A stretch of DNA of 64,000 bases from NCBI GenBank assembly GCA_032622095.1, contig CP136068.1:157923465-157987464 (forward strand), in the 5' to 3' direction. The notes under the pieces were generated by a model. That model was not told where the DNA came from and ran no database searches. It was given only the letters and a program-made list of their open reading frames with translations. Position numbers and translations under genes: made by a program. This DNA comes from Siphonodentalium dalli. Lineage: Eukaryota > Mollusca > Scaphopoda > Gadilida > Siphonodentaliidae. Positions 34,646 to 46,464 of the stretch are shown piece by piece; positions within the stretch are counted from its first letter, which is position 1; every line of letters starts with the position of its first letter.

Positions 34646-35140
34646 AACTGATGTATACATAGTGACTTTTAACTGATGTATACATAGTGACTTAACTGAT
34701 GTATACATAGTGACTTAACTGATGTATACATAGTGACTTAACTGACGTGTACATAGTGACTTTTAACTGATGTATACATAGTGACTTAACTGATGTATAC
34801 ATAGTGACTTAACTGATGTATACATAGTGACTTTTAACTGATGTATACATAGTGACTTAACTGATGTATACATAGTGACTTAACTGATGTATACATAGTG
34901 ACTTAACTGATGTATACATAGTGACTTTTAACTGATGTATACATAGTGACTTAACTGATGTATACATAGTGACTTAACTGATGTATACATAGTGACTTTT
35001 AACTGATGTATACATAGTGACTTAACTGATGTATACATAGTGACTTAACTGATGTACACATAGTGACTTAACTGATGTATACATAGTGACTTAACTGATG
35101 TATACCTAGTGACTTAACTGATGTATGCATAGTGACTTTT
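34646..35140. repeat. 23/25-bp tandem array, about 21 copies
   Basis: The unit is AACTGATGTATACATAGTGACTT, with every second to fourth copy extended by TT (GACTTTTAACTG). The spacing of the extended units (1, 2 or 3 short units between) shows a higher-order pattern. It abuts the unrelated 35-bp array with no unique DNA between. Confidence 0.96.
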
Positions 35141-35161
35141 AATTAGTTTTGTGAAGTTGTC

Positions 35162-35419
35162 TTACCTGCGATTCTGTACATCAGTGTTGTTTTGATTTTG
35201 GGAATTTCCCGGCTGGATCCATATACTAAACATAGATGCTACAGACTTCTCAACGTTGATCTCCCCATTACTATAATGCCGGATCCTACGCGAGTATAAC
35301 AATGAATGATTAGGACTCACCCACTGCACAGAATGGTCATCAGTAGAGACAACAGAATGTACGTTCCACTTTAACACCGTGATCCGCTCGTCACATCCTC
35401 TGGAAGTTCGATCGTCCCC
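35162..35419 (-). other. Possible orphan coding exon
   Basis: A minus-strand frame (GCDERITVLKWNVHSVVSTD ... EKSVASMFSIWIQPGN) is open from about 35419 and meets a consensus donor CGCAG|GTAAGA at 35168. Composition looks coding-like, with few low-complexity runs. I recognise no family and no partner exon, and an open stretch this long can be chance. Confidence 0.25.
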
Positions 35420-36655
35420 AAATTACTGTGTACTAATTATGAGTAACCGATTCACTCGGGTGCTTCACATGTGATCCGCACTGACGTTCTACATGACCGG
35501 AATTTAATGGTATACCTCAAATATTCAGACCCATTCATCCATAATATATATCATTCAAAATCACGGTCCGACTGTCATCTTCTGTGCAGTGCTGCGTTGG
35601 AACAGCAGGTGATATACGTTAAAAACTCAATCCGTAAAACGGCAGAATCACCGAGGTGGACAAATGCAGACCTACATGTACACACAAATACTGGCCCCGT
35701 TCTGGGTCAATTCAAAAGAAATCTGATTGAAAATAACTATGCATATTTTAGAGAGAGTCTCAAAGTACGGACACACCGACTTATAACTCAAGTACGACCT
35801 TACCTTCTTCACACAACATAGTTTTATGGAGCCCATATACAGAATGAGCAATGATGATGCCACAGTGTCCTGGGCCCACAAACAAGGTACCCTGCCTGCT
35901 CACCGGAAGCTTATATTATGCTAATGATGAACATACAGTCTGCCGTATAGTATCAGTTTTAGCCAGTCAAAAATAAAAATAATGTAAATAAAATTGTAGA
36001 GAATCCTGAATCTCATGAATTGCTTGCACCATGGTGTACAATTACAAAGCCCAACATTTACAACTTTAAATTCCACAACAGTCGTCGTCAGGTTATTTTG
36101 TTTATATAATCATCGGAGGTGCCCTTGTTGTCAGCGGGAGGTATCGGATTCCACCGAGATCGCAGCGGGCGCATAAATTCCTATATTTTCCAGATTTCCG
36201 CGTTATCATATATATGTATTTTGTCGCAGTAAATATCGGTATACACAAACTAATAGCATACAGGTGAGACATAGAGAGAGTGTCTCAAAGTACGGACACA
36301 CCGACTTATAACTCAAGTACGAAATAACACCTTACATTCTTCACACAACATTAAAAAATAGGATACTTTTTACTATACTGCGAATAAGTAATACTGCACG
36401 TAAAGGTGAATTTATAAGAAATAAATCTTGCATAAATTTTGGGTACCTTAATTTATGAATGCATATATATATATATATATGATTACTAAATTCGCTTTTT
36501 ATTCGGAATAATAAATTCTCTATTAATTTGTTCGAGGTGCGTAAATGCGGATGTCAGTCGATCTAGCTTTTTAGTAATATATCTTTATTGTAAGACATAT
36601 ATACAGAAAAGATAACTCTGAAATAAAATAATTATATCGACGGCCTCGGCGCGGG
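35420..36655. other. No gene; one duplicated 65-bp block
   Basis: AGTCTCAAAGTACGGACACA...TTCACACAACAT at about 35755-35820 recurs at about 36276-36350, with the second copy diverged. A TATA microsatellite is at 36464-36480. No coding signature. Confidence 0.45.
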
Positions 36656-36659
36656 GGGC

Positions 36660-36925
36660 CATGCTCGTGGTTGCATAGGAATCAGGGAGCTAAATGTGTT
36701 CTAGAGTCGGGGAACGAGTACACTGCTAAAAGTGAAGGTAACTGAAGAATGACCTCCACTTGGTACATGCGACACGTTATTAAAGGATGACAGCGCGTTT
36801 ATTTGATTTGTACATCATATCTAAAATAATTTAAATGGTGAATGAACGGGGGGAATGGATTTTGCCGAAACGTTAACACTGTCGCCTATGGGAAACCATT
36901 TAGTTCAGTGATTCGTATAGATTAC
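36660..36925 (-). mobile_element. Second copy of the LINE-like relic: empty site for the TTAA MITE
   Basis: This is the inverse of parts of 10226-11275, with GGAATCAGGGAGCTAAATGT, GGTAACTGAAGAATGACCTC and CATTTAGTTCAGTGATTC. At 36776-36790, ACGTTATTAAAGGATG is uninterrupted, exactly where the 10.6-kb copy holds a 592-bp element. Confidence 0.75.
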
Positions 36926-36969
36926 GGGTGGTGAGCGTACTTGTGACGTTAAACATAATTTACAGAAAA

Positions 36970-37770
36970 CCGTGTCGATGAAATTTTCGACGACAATACT
37001 TTCTCGAGAAAAATATCATGTGCTCCAGTCATGGAAGGGTTACAAGCACAATGGAAATCAAACTATTCCCTATTTGGTCAACCAAAAATAACCTTAATCT
37101 CAAAACTTCGAAACAAATAATTATTCTAGGTTCTCCACCAACAGAAGGAAATTATACCACCAATTTGTTTTGGCTGCTTGTCAAACAATACATATATCGA
37201 ACTAAATTCAACCCAGACATGCTGTCCGTCAATTCTTTTATAGCAGCCCTCCAATACAGGTATCGATGTGACAAATTCAATGCTCGTTGTAATATGAAGA
37301 TTTCAGAATTTGCGAAAAACTGGTTCCTGATAGAAAGCGCTATAAATAAAAAAAAAACATACATTTCTTGATATATTCTCGTCAGACTCGCACTTTTTCC
37401 TTTAAGAATTATGTTTCCGTTCTACCTCTTACTCTCTTCAATTATAGTAATTATAGTCACCCTGCAGTTGAGTGTCGTGCTAAACCGAAAAAAAAAACTG
37501 AAAAAAAAATTCAATTCATTCTCTGTTGTATATCATGATTTTAATTACAATATAAAAGATTGCCCGATCGCCCGTTTAGATCCACTGAATGTCCGTTGAT
37601 GACATTAAGAGTGCAAGCGTGAGCGCGTGAGGGAGTGTATGCCTGAATGTATGTATCAGATGAATATTATATTTATGTTGTATCCAACATGTACAACCAT
37701 TCATTTTGCATGTAAAATCATCAGACTGTTTCAATAAAAATTATTTTAAAAAAAATAAAAAATATTCCCT
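36970..37770 (+). pseudogene. LINE 3-prime end: C-terminal ORF2-like fragment and poly(A)
   Basis: The frame 37018-37371 ends with NYTTNLFWLLVKQYIYRTKF and FIAALQYRYRCDKFNARCNM. It resembles the C-terminus of L1/Tx1-like reverse transcriptases ('LLAKYYIYKCK...F...L...'). A non-coding 3-prime part follows, then AATAAA (37733-37738) and an A-rich run. No catalytic motifs are present, so the copy is heavily 5-prime truncated. Confidence 0.55.
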
Positions 37771-38049
37771 AGATGATCCCTCTACATTTTTTCATCAATA
37801 AATTCAAATGAGCAGATGGCAAATGCTTGAATAGTTTGCATTCCATTATGATTGCAGATTCAGTCTGTCAATCAGTCCCTTGTCAGTTCGTGTTGGTGGT
37901 GACAACTATATATGTCATTGCTTGCTGCCAAAATGTGGCCAACAGTACGCTACATGTTTTGCTTCACAATACCGCCATCAATGTATTTTTCAATTTATTT
38001 TTGCAATATATTTCGCTGAGGCATGAACTGAACATTCATTAATGGATCC

Positions 38050-38215
38050 ATAAGAATGTAATACATCCACATTGTACCTGATAAGCAAAACCCCCCAACA
38101 CCGTGGCGATTTTTCTGGGAGAGTGATTCATGGCGACCCACTCAACACCGAAATCTTGAGTGACGAGGATAAGCGAGCGCTATAGTTTATTCAACAGTTT
38201 TATCCAAACCTCTTA
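38050..38215 (-). repeat. Dispersed repeat of about 650 bp, copy 3 (fragment, inverted)
   Basis: CAACACCGTGGCGATTT, GAGTGATTCATGG and CCCACTCAACACCGAAATCT are the inverse of blocks around 4905-5060. Confidence 0.7.
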
Positions 38216-38300
38216 CATATTATATATGCAGCGGGAATGGCATTGGATACGTCTACACAACATGTCATTTTCACGGTAATTAAAAGTATGAACAAGTTAA

Positions 38301-38863
38301 AGGGGTACTATACGCCATTTTCAATAGATTCCCCGTGATAACAACGATCTAATCTCGATAATATATATAAAACTAAGTAATTTGGGTTGAAGATGTATTC
38401 TGTAAACGTTCAGCTTAATAGGTTATCTTAAAATCAAAGTTAATAATTTGATATAAATTTAATTTATGGCTGGAGCCATAAATTAAATTACGAATGTCTG
38501 TGTACAAGACGTAATCAAATTAATTCGCGGATAGTGGATTAGGCAACGAGTGGTACCCATGATCGTGTAAAAAATTATGTTGATACGGGGCGTAAACACA
38601 AGTCACTCATTGACTAGTGACTATACAATGACTTAACTGATCATATGGGGGCTACTATGAATGCAATATAACATATATTTGATACAGAAAACTGTCAAAA
38701 AATTACTCGACAACGACAATTGGTATTTTCGCATTCTGGCTAATCTGCCATCCGTAACATTACTGCGCACTCAACAGACTTTCAAATAATGGAAATCTGC
38801 TTACATTATTCTTCGACTCAGAGACTATAGAAACCAACAACAACATTTGAGTACAGTATCCCT
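38301..38863. mobile_element. TTAA-flanked MITE (AGGGGTACTGTAC family), copy 2
   Basis: TTAA at 38297-38300 and 38864-38867. Ends AGGGGTACTATACGCC / GAGTACAGTATCCCT. It aligns with 10567-11158 through its length, including ATGGCTGGAGCCATAAA and ACTCATTGACTAGTGAC. Confidence 0.9.
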
Positions 38864-39224
38864 TTAAGACAAGACAATTATCAATAACAATTAATTAAGT
38901 TAATAGTATTGTAAAATAATCGAAACGGCGTAACATATACTATTTGCGGTGATTCTTAGTGATTCGTCAACAAACTGTGGGTTGTTCTCTAGCGCTGGCG
39001 TACCTTTTCGGGCAATAATGAGATCAACTGGCTTATTCACCTTCCGCCCAAATATTAAAGGGGAGACGTACGTTTTGTATAAATCCAGCCAAAAAATGGC
39101 AAGAGATTTTCAACAAAGAATGTCTTGGGATCTATCTGGCGTAAATGTTTGAATTTCACATATCACCATCTTAATTGTATATAGAATCTGAGCAATAATT
39201 AGGAGACGATAAACACAATGGATG

Positions 39225-39455
39225 TTAAAGGCCCACTTAATTTTCGAACACCCAGATAATTTTATATAAAATATATGCCTTATTATATACCATTTGAAAG
39301 AGGAATCTCCAAAACATTGTAGTATCAACTTATTCGGTGTAATAAACTACGAACATGTTGTTTCTGTAGAAATAAGGACCGGTGTTCGGCGCTCAAGTTT
39401 CGTTATTTTCAATGGAAGGGGAATAACTCTATATCCTAAGATATAGAGTTATTCC
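39225..39455 (+). mobile_element. TTAA-AGGCCCAC family copy with terminal hairpin
   Basis: It starts TTAAAGGCCCACTTAATTTT at 39225. It aligns inverted with 48773-49000 (GCTCAAGTTTCGTTATTTTC, CAATGGAAGGGGAATAACTC). It ends in a perfect hairpin, AATAACTCTATATC-CTAA-GATATAGAGTTATT (39421-39453). Confidence 0.65.
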
Positions 39456-39479
39456 AGAACTCACCTCAGCCCAACAGGA

Positions 39480-41029
39480 ATGACATGAACATTCTCAATT
39501 ATTATTATTAGAAAATTATTTATGGGTAGTTGCCTTTCTAATTGAAAATGATCATTAAATTTCACAAATCAAGAAAATCAGGTCTCCTCTCATGATCTTC
39601 AAATACGATATCATGGATATATGAACTGCACTTATAATATGATCGCACGTGACACGTAGTGGAGCAACCACACAAATACATCAAACTATCACAACAATGC
39701 CATCTATATACGTAGTTTCCAACTGTTGCTGTGTCAGTCATGGGATTTCAAAATGTTGAATACTTTCACCAAAGTTGGAGGGGCGGATTCCGCGGAACAC
39801 TACAGTACAACCACCCTGCATGCCACCACGTATCTCGTTAAAACAACTCATACACATCCATGCCAAACTTAAGCTAGCAACGTCCCACGTTTATATATGA
39901 CAAATTTGAATGTTTAGATGGGCGCTATATCCCAAAATATCACTGGGAAAATCTTTCGCGCGAACAGTTTCATGCGCTAGCTAGCTAACTCTTGTCAATA
40001 GAAAACATCTCTCGTTTGAATCCAGTCTGTATTGTTCTAGAAAATGGTCTTTAGAGAAGTCTCTTAATTACATTTAAGTGTATATATTGTGGAAGGCAGC
40101 TGAATTAGCTCATTGCATGGTCAAAAATTCAAACTGATAGTCAAAATGACATTTGAAAACATGATGAAGAATATAATCTTATATGCACTCACTAGTTTTA
40201 AAAGTACAAAAAAAAAAAAGGAACAATGAAAACCAAACAAACAAACAACACGTTTGTGGGGAGGGATCCCATATTTATTGTGTGCATATTGTATATAAAA
40301 TGTCCTTTGGCCATTTTGTATATATAATTGCGTTTAGTCTAGTGATGTGAAATCGGTGTTTCCGGTAAAGACCAAATGTGTCTGGATTCTGGCCCACAAA
40401 ACCAACTGACGTAAATGACGTCATGGGCCTTGTCATGACGTCTTCGCTGGTTTTCGGTCAGCTAACCAACGTAAATGGTCAAAATGAAACTAATTCATGA
40501 GCCTGCATAACATAGGAATTGTTCAGAAAAACTGAAGTTGCTAATTTCATAACCATCCCACTTGGTCCACTTCCGATTCCGTGATTTCACAATTTGATAT
40601 TATTGTTCCCAGGATGCTATGCAAAAGCGGGCGGAAGTCACGTGATTTTTAACCCATTTTTCTTGTCCGGATTTTCATCGCGTCGAAATTCTGTTTCATG
40701 GTATTGTAAAAATTAATGACGTCATTCACGCCTAAACTTGAAAGCAACAACGCGCCTGTGGCGCGTTGTGGTTGCTAATATCAAATAGTAACCGATTCGT
40801 CGGTGGTTCTTTAATAAGTGTCACAATAATCGCTTGTACCAAATTTTTCTAAGAAATTCCAGACAGATTTTGAAAAAATCCATTTTAAAATACCCAGAAA
40901 TTTTGGCAAACTTGTGACATGCGTCTGACCAATAAAGTATTTTCGCTGAAACATGTTTGCATATTAACGGTAGATCTGAGCAAAAACACACCCCACGATT
41001 TCTTATCTTCGACTGCAGTTGCCTAGCCT
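39480..41029. other. Intergenic, no gene recognised
   Basis: No coding signature. ACGCGCCTGTGGCGCGT at about 40748-40764 is a small isolated palindrome. Confidence 0.4.
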
Positions 41030-41150
41030 AGTATACATAAGAGAATACATTGGCCTAACAATATTTATCTTGACATTGTAATCCAGTGCATTCTCTTATA
41101 TATGCGAGGCTACCTATGTGAGACTTGCATATACAAGAGAATGCAGTGGC
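41030..41150. mobile_element. Paired-hairpin MITE, decayed copy
   Basis: A half hairpin (ATAAGAGAATACATTGGCC, to 41053) and a full diverged hairpin at 41083-41150 (CCAGTGCATTCTC ... GAGAATGCAGTGGC). Same arrangement as 1618-1753. Confidence 0.75.
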
Positions 41151-41319
41151 ACCTGATCTTTAATGCTGCACCAGCGTAGCCCCCCCCCCATGAAAGGGTT
41201 TATTCATGATAGGAAATTATTAAGCGATCATTTTGGTGTATTCTACAGTAATAACTGCAAAACCAAAAACAAAAATGAGGTCAAACAAAAGTTAGTTTTT
41301 GTCAAAAAACGTTGCTTAA

Positions 41320-41713
41320 AGGTACTCAGTCCGATTAGACGCTCCTAACTTACTATTTCTTTGGCTTTGGGGGTAGAAAATATTTGATTCGTGTCGAGGA
41401 ACCCACCCATCAAAGCTCAAAGTGATTTGATATCGATTAATTTATTTAATTAATTTTCGGAGATGTGGGCCACAAGTTGACAGAACCACGTACTCAAAAC
41501 TGACAAACTGCGGGTGTAAGATGGATAACTCTAAAATCAAGTGGGTACTGTTAACAATAATAATTTCATTTCCGAAAATAAATAGATTTCAAAAATCGAT
41601 ATTTAATCACTCTGAGCTTTGATGGGTGGGTTCCTCGACTCGAATCAAATATTTTTTTACCCCCAAAGCCAAAGAAATAGTAATTTAGGAGCGTCTAATC
41701 GGATTGAGTACAT
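41320..41713. mobile_element. TTAA-flanked MITE (AGGTACTCAATC family), copy 2
   Basis: TTAA at 41316-41319 and 41714-41717. Ends AGGTACTCAGTCCGATTAGA / CTAATCGGATTGAGTACAT. A strong internal symmetry is present: TTTCTTTGGCTTTGGGGGTA near 41358 and its inverse near 41665. This copy is almost a full palindrome. Confidence 0.88.
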
Positions 41714-42369
41714 TTAAACACGTACAATAAATAACGATGCAAATTATTACTTTCGCCATTTTCATTCTCGTCTGTTCTTGTCCAAATGATGCCTTTAACA
41801 AGCTTCATCATATTATAGCAACAGCATATGAGACAGCAAAACCCATTAACACTTATTAAGGTGCGCCAAGATAAGAAACAAACGCAAAATCCATGGATGA
41901 CAAAATGGCTTTATTACATCATCCTTAAATAACAACAAACTATTGTGAGAAAAAAGAAAACTAAAACACCGGACAGCAGGAAATCATGTAAAATATTCAA
42001 CTCCAAGTGGAACCCAATAGCGTTTGTACTTTATATATCATGCATAAGTACATATATCTTACTTGCCCGAAATTTACTTAAATTTGACTGTTATGGATGG
42101 GACAACACCAATCAAAGTTGGAAAATGTATAACTTATATATCAATGAGTGTATACTTTAATTCAGGTACGATACATATGGTAAACTCGGTACCTAATATA
42201 CTGGAGGACGTGGGGCTTTCTTCCTTATTTTATTTCAACTTTATGGCAGATTATGAAACTGCATATACAGCAGGGTGCTCTGCCTGTCATTACCTTATGC
42301 CAGCTTCCGGTGGGCAAGACATGTTACGTCGGTACCTCGTGTCGTGGACTCAAGTGTCATTGGGGATTC

Positions 42370-42930
42370 GTGATAGTTACAGTTATGCCCTGTGCCAATG
42401 CATTCTCTTATATATGCGAGTCGACCATAGGTCGCCTCGCATATATAAGAGAATGCATTGGCCTAAAAAAAAATCTTTTTTTAACACTTTTTACTATTTT
42501 TTCTTACATTCTTTAACAATTTTATAATTTTTAATGTGTTAAGCCAATGCATTCTCTTATATATGCCAAAAACGCCGTTATAAAGCTTCAACAGCCTAAA
42601 ATATCTTCGGTCTGTCTCAATAAAACCATACAGATATGGATACCATTGGAACCGGCTCCTTGACCACATTGTGATAGTTACAGTTATGCCCTGTGCCAAT
42701 GCATTCTCTTATATATGCGAGTCGACCATAGGTCGCCTCGCATATATAAGAGAATGCATTGGCCTAAAAAAATCTTTTTTTACCATTTTTTCTTACATTC
42801 TTTAACAATTTTATAATTTTTAATGTGTTAAGCCAATGCATTCTCTTATATATGCGAGGCGACCTATGGTCGACTCGCATATATAAGAGAATGCATTGGC
42901 ACAGGGCCCTCCTGTTTGGTAAAGGGTTAA
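42370..42930. mobile_element. Rearranged double copy of the TTAA paired-hairpin MITE
   Basis: Hairpins are at 42394-42462 and 42695-42763 (one orientation) and 42832-42900 (the other), with a truncated fourth at 42543-42566. That one breaks off at ATATGCC and joins CTTCAACAGCCTAAAATATC of a second copy. The right end is GGTAAAGGGTTAA (TTAA at 42927-42930). The left end of the first copy is missing. It looks like recombination between two copies. Confidence 0.85.
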
Positions 42931-43775
42931 ACATACTTCAGAGTGTGTGTTCATTGTCAAGATACCCAAATAAACTCCAATGGTGACATTTAAAATGATC
43001 AGTCAAGTTTGAGCTATTGCCTTGTGTTGGTGTCTGTCCATCTCAACAATTTACTCACTTATATGTGGAATCACACAAAGCGAGTTAGTAAACGGATGTA
43101 TTATGAAACCACTCATGAAGAGAACAACAGTAAATATGAAGAAAACTTGGCAAATTATGAACAGTGCAATTATCGGAAAAAACAAATTAGACAATAGCTC
43201 TGAGTTACCATGTAACATAACTATAAATATCGTAGACTATAATAATCCAGAATCAATTTCAATGCTTTCAACACAATTTCTCTGAAGCAGCTCATGATAC
43301 AGATAAAACAAAAGTGAGGCATCCCTGACACAATCTTACACAGAATACATACAGGAACCTAAACGGGATAGTTTTTTCCTGTACCCATCAAGTCCAAATG
43401 AAGGATAGGATAGGATAGGATATTTTATTTGCAATACACTTTTCTATTACATAATAATGGTGAAAATTATGGATAATTATGTCGTATATTGTGGGGGATA
43501 GCATAGTCTGGCAAGACTGTCTTCCTGCCATCCCCAGTATGGTGAATATAGAAATTAATAACACTCGTAAGATGGCCTCGGGTGAGCCGTGCACAGATTG
43601 TGTATATGTACTTTATAAGTTTAGGGCTTAGTTAAAGAGTGTGTGAAATTGGATACTTCCCGAGGGCTGTTCAATATCATGTGTATGGTTCAACTTCAGA
43701 TGAGTGGGTAGTATTTTTGGCGGATGAGGGTACAGGGAAATACTCTATATCACAACAGTTTCAAAACTAAGAAAA
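42931..43775. other. No gene; GGATA microsatellite
   Basis: AGGAT/GGATA repeats occur at 43396-43421. The remaining sequence has no recognised coding or mobile feature. Confidence 0.45.
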
Positions 43776-43919
43776 GCCTGAGAATATAGTGCCGAAGATT
43801 TGCAGAATGAGGCCCCAGATAGTGAATTCAGTAAAAATATCCCGATGTGCGGGGTAGCCCCACTAAATTCACCCTCTGTGATCCTTATTCTGCAAATGTC
43901 CGGCACCACATTTCCAGGC
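43776..43919. mobile_element. Single-hairpin relative of the GCAGAATGAGG MITE
   Basis: Arms GCCTGAGAATATAGTGCCG / CGGCACCACATTTCCAGGC, with the inner hairpin TTTGCAGAATGAGGCCCC against GATCCTTATTCTGCAAA. Same family as 6535-6780, but only one hairpin. Confidence 0.75.
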
Positions 43920-43986
43920 CTGGATTCGAGGTCTTCGAAGTGGGTTCGAAATTACATAAAAATATATAGAACAACTATAGCATTAA

Positions 43987-44422
43987 AGGTACTCAATCCG
44001 ATCAGATGCTCCCCATACCATCAAGATACAACGACAACATTTCTTCAAAATACGCTTTAGTTATCAGAATCGATTTATTGCAACCAGATAATGCTAACCA
44101 CTGTCAAGTATGGTATCAGATGTCCCCAAAAAATGTATTTATCAACATTTTGTTCACCAAAATATGGCCGTATTATCACTAAAGTATCACGAAATTTGGC
44201 CGTATTACCGCTTGAGTTTAGAGTTATCCAACTTCATCCGCAATTTTGTCCGAGACTCTCCGTTTGAGCAAGTGTTTCTGGGCCACATATTATTACACAT
44301 CTCGAGAAATAACACTGAGCTTTGGTGGGTGTGTTCCTCGACTCGAATAAAATATTTTTACCCCCCCCCCCCCGAAGCCAAAGAAATAGTAATTTAGGAG
44401 CGTCTGATCGGATTGAGTACCT
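43987..44422. mobile_element. TTAA-flanked MITE (AGGTACTCAATC family), copy 3
   Basis: TTAA at 43983-43986 and 44423-44426. Ends AGGTACTCAATCCGATCAGA / TCTGATCGGATTGAGTACCT. The longest copy, with a C13 run at 44361-44373. A left-end fragment of another copy is at about 44525-44630. Confidence 0.9.
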
Positions 44423-44689
44423 TTAACAAGTACATGAATAAATAATTACATTTGTTCTTATTTTCATTATTAATAACCCTTCAATAATGAGATTTCACAT
44501 ATCAATCCAGTGTTATGTAAACATTAAAGATTCATAATCCGAATTAACGCTCCCAAATTACCATTTCTTTGGCTGCGGGGTAACAAATATGTTATTCGAG
44601 TCGAGGAACCTACCCATCAAAGCAATCTATACCAGAGCCCACCAGTCATACTTCCTTTCTGACTGTCACTGGCTGGGTACTAGTCTGTG

Positions 44690-45030
44690 TTTTATATATT
44701 TAGTGCTGTGTTTTCCAGCAAAAATGGCGAAAACCGATCGCCCCAAAGTCAAATTTCCTATGTGATTTGAGAACAGTTCCCGGACTAAACATTAATGACA
44801 GAATGGATCGAGGATCAGAGCGGTAGTTTTGTTGACGATTTTCGCGAGCTACTCATCAAAATTGCAGCAAATAAGAACTCTTGTGTTTGACATGCCATGC
44901 TTGTTTTGACATTGTCGTCCATGTGCGTTTATACTTTTGTGTTGATAAAATAATCGGAGAACCAAATCACACCGCAGTTTCGCGATAAAGTTCTTTGGTT
45001 CTAGTGGGACTTACCAAACTTAAGGTACGA
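44690..45030 (+). repeat. Repeat shared with the interior of the 58.9-kb Mutator-like element
   Basis: It aligns in the same orientation with 59260-59570: ATGGCGAAAACCGATCGCCC, GAGGATCAGAGCGGTAGTTT, GATAAAATAATCGGAGAACC and ACCAAACTTAAGGT. The family is unknown and no open frame is shared. Confidence 0.75.
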
Positions 45031-45214
45031 AATTACACAAATTGTGTTCGACATTTTGTGTGCTTAACAAGGGCAGCATTTTGCTCTGCTCGCTTAGTAT
45101 ATATCTTCATATCGCGGAAGTCCACCAAATGTGGGTAAAATGTCGCAGGTAGCAGCGGCCTTACCGAGTCATCAAGGGAGGTAAACCCTGCGTGGAGTTT
45201 GCCATCAAAGTTAA

Positions 45215-45465
45215 AGGTACTCAATCCGATCAGACGCTCCTAAATTACTATTTCTTTGGCTTCGGGGGTAAAAAATATGTTGATTCGAGGAACCCACCCA
45301 TCAAAGCTCAGGGTGATTAGATATCGTTTTCTGAAGTTTGCAATTTCTATTGTTTGTGGACAAGAACTTGTGCAGAAGCACGTGGTGAAACGGACGAAGA
45401 TGCGAATGAAGATGGATAACTCTAAAATCAAGTGGCTATTATTACCACTTGATTTTTGAGTTATC
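45215..45465. mobile_element. TTAA MITE (AGGTACTCAATC family), truncated copy next to gene B
   Basis: TTAA at 45211-45214 and a complete left end are present; the right inverted end is missing. It lies 50 bp beyond the gene B stop and would be in its 3-prime UTR if the UTR exceeds that length. Confidence 0.8.
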
Positions 45466-45515
45466 GATCCATTGGAAAATGTCAAATCATTGACAGGCGA
45501 GTGCCTTGGTTCCCT

Positions 45516-45820
45516 TTAAAATTTATTTTTAACAAAGTCTAAATTTCTATAGTAACTATCATCGAAGATTAAGTTTCCATGGTAAAACCCCCTAGTCTGG
45601 TTGAAGTTCCACTCTTCTAGACAATCATAAGCATAGTGCTCGAAATCATAGTAGAGTTTGTTCACAAACAGCTTCTTTGATAGGTACAGTTTCGGGATAT
45701 CTCTAATGCCGTTAACACACACATCACGAACTATTTTTCCTCCACAGTTTCCGTTCCATTCTGTATAACGAGCCACAAACGGCCTCCTAGCATTATCTCC
45801 ATGTGTCGTCTCATAAAAAC
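45516..45820 (-). CDS. Gene B exon 3: C-terminal part of core-2 GlcNAc-transferase-like protein
   Basis: This last coding exon encodes the final 101 residues of 479. The acceptor CACTCGATTTTAG ends at 45821, with two bases completing the split glycine. The stop TAA is at 45518-45516. GGKIVRDVCVNGIRDIPKLY, KLFVNKLYYDFEHYAYDCLEEW and the NQTR tail match gene A exon 3, with most differences in the first 15 codons. The donor-binding R and K positions of the family are kept. The identical 305-nt length shows no indel since duplication. Confidence 0.9.
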
Positions 45821-46464
45821 CTAAAATCGAGTGAAACATCACGGAATTAGAACACAGTGGACCGATAACTGTTTAATTCTATTATTTTTTATTCTATATC
45901 TGAAAAGGTCCCAGGTTGATTTTCACCCAAAGTCTGGGAAAATGACTCCAAAGAATTTTTTGGATTTTTTGATTTTGCGTTTGATTTTCTCAAACTTGTT
46001 TCGCTTTCGTGAAACTCCACTGTTAGGGACTCATAAATAAGGGGGGGGGGTATACATTCAATGAAATTTATCTGAAATCCCCCCAACCCATGAGACAATA
46101 TATATTTATACATGCCTAAATGAATACTGAACAGACTTTCATGATTTGATACATAATGCAGCTGCATATTGTTCATATTATTTGGGGTGCCCAGAGTTAT
46201 GGCCCTTGATTTTGCGACAGAAAAGGTGATCTTTATGCCAAAAAATGACAAAATATTGCATTTTGAGAGGGTCACAAAAACAGATTTGTCGAGCATGGAA
46301 TTACCTATGGTGGTACAAAGGCCGCTGGCTTCCAACATCGATAGAAACAATTTCAAACTTTCGCCTTTTTACACAAATTGATATCCAACATTGTCTCAAT
46401 ATACCTACCACACGAATTATATCAGAAACCACTGGTACTGGAAACTGTGGCATCTAACCTTTAT
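45821..46464. other. Gene B intron 2, first part
   Basis: A 155-codon minus frame (45889-46356) looks like chance or repeat. It reads through CAGAGTTATGGCCCTTGATT, a motif I associate with bivalve dispersed repeats, and has no family resemblance. A G-run of 10 is at 46041-46050. Confidence 0.4.

Noticed and set aside
34264-35140. CRISPR-like regular arrays
   Set aside because: No unique spacers: repeats are head-to-tail and the genome is eukaryotic.
45889-46356. 155-codon minus-strand frame in gene B intron 2
   Set aside because: Lies in an intron, overlaps plus-strand frames, low-complexity and contains a dispersed repeat motif; no family resemblance.
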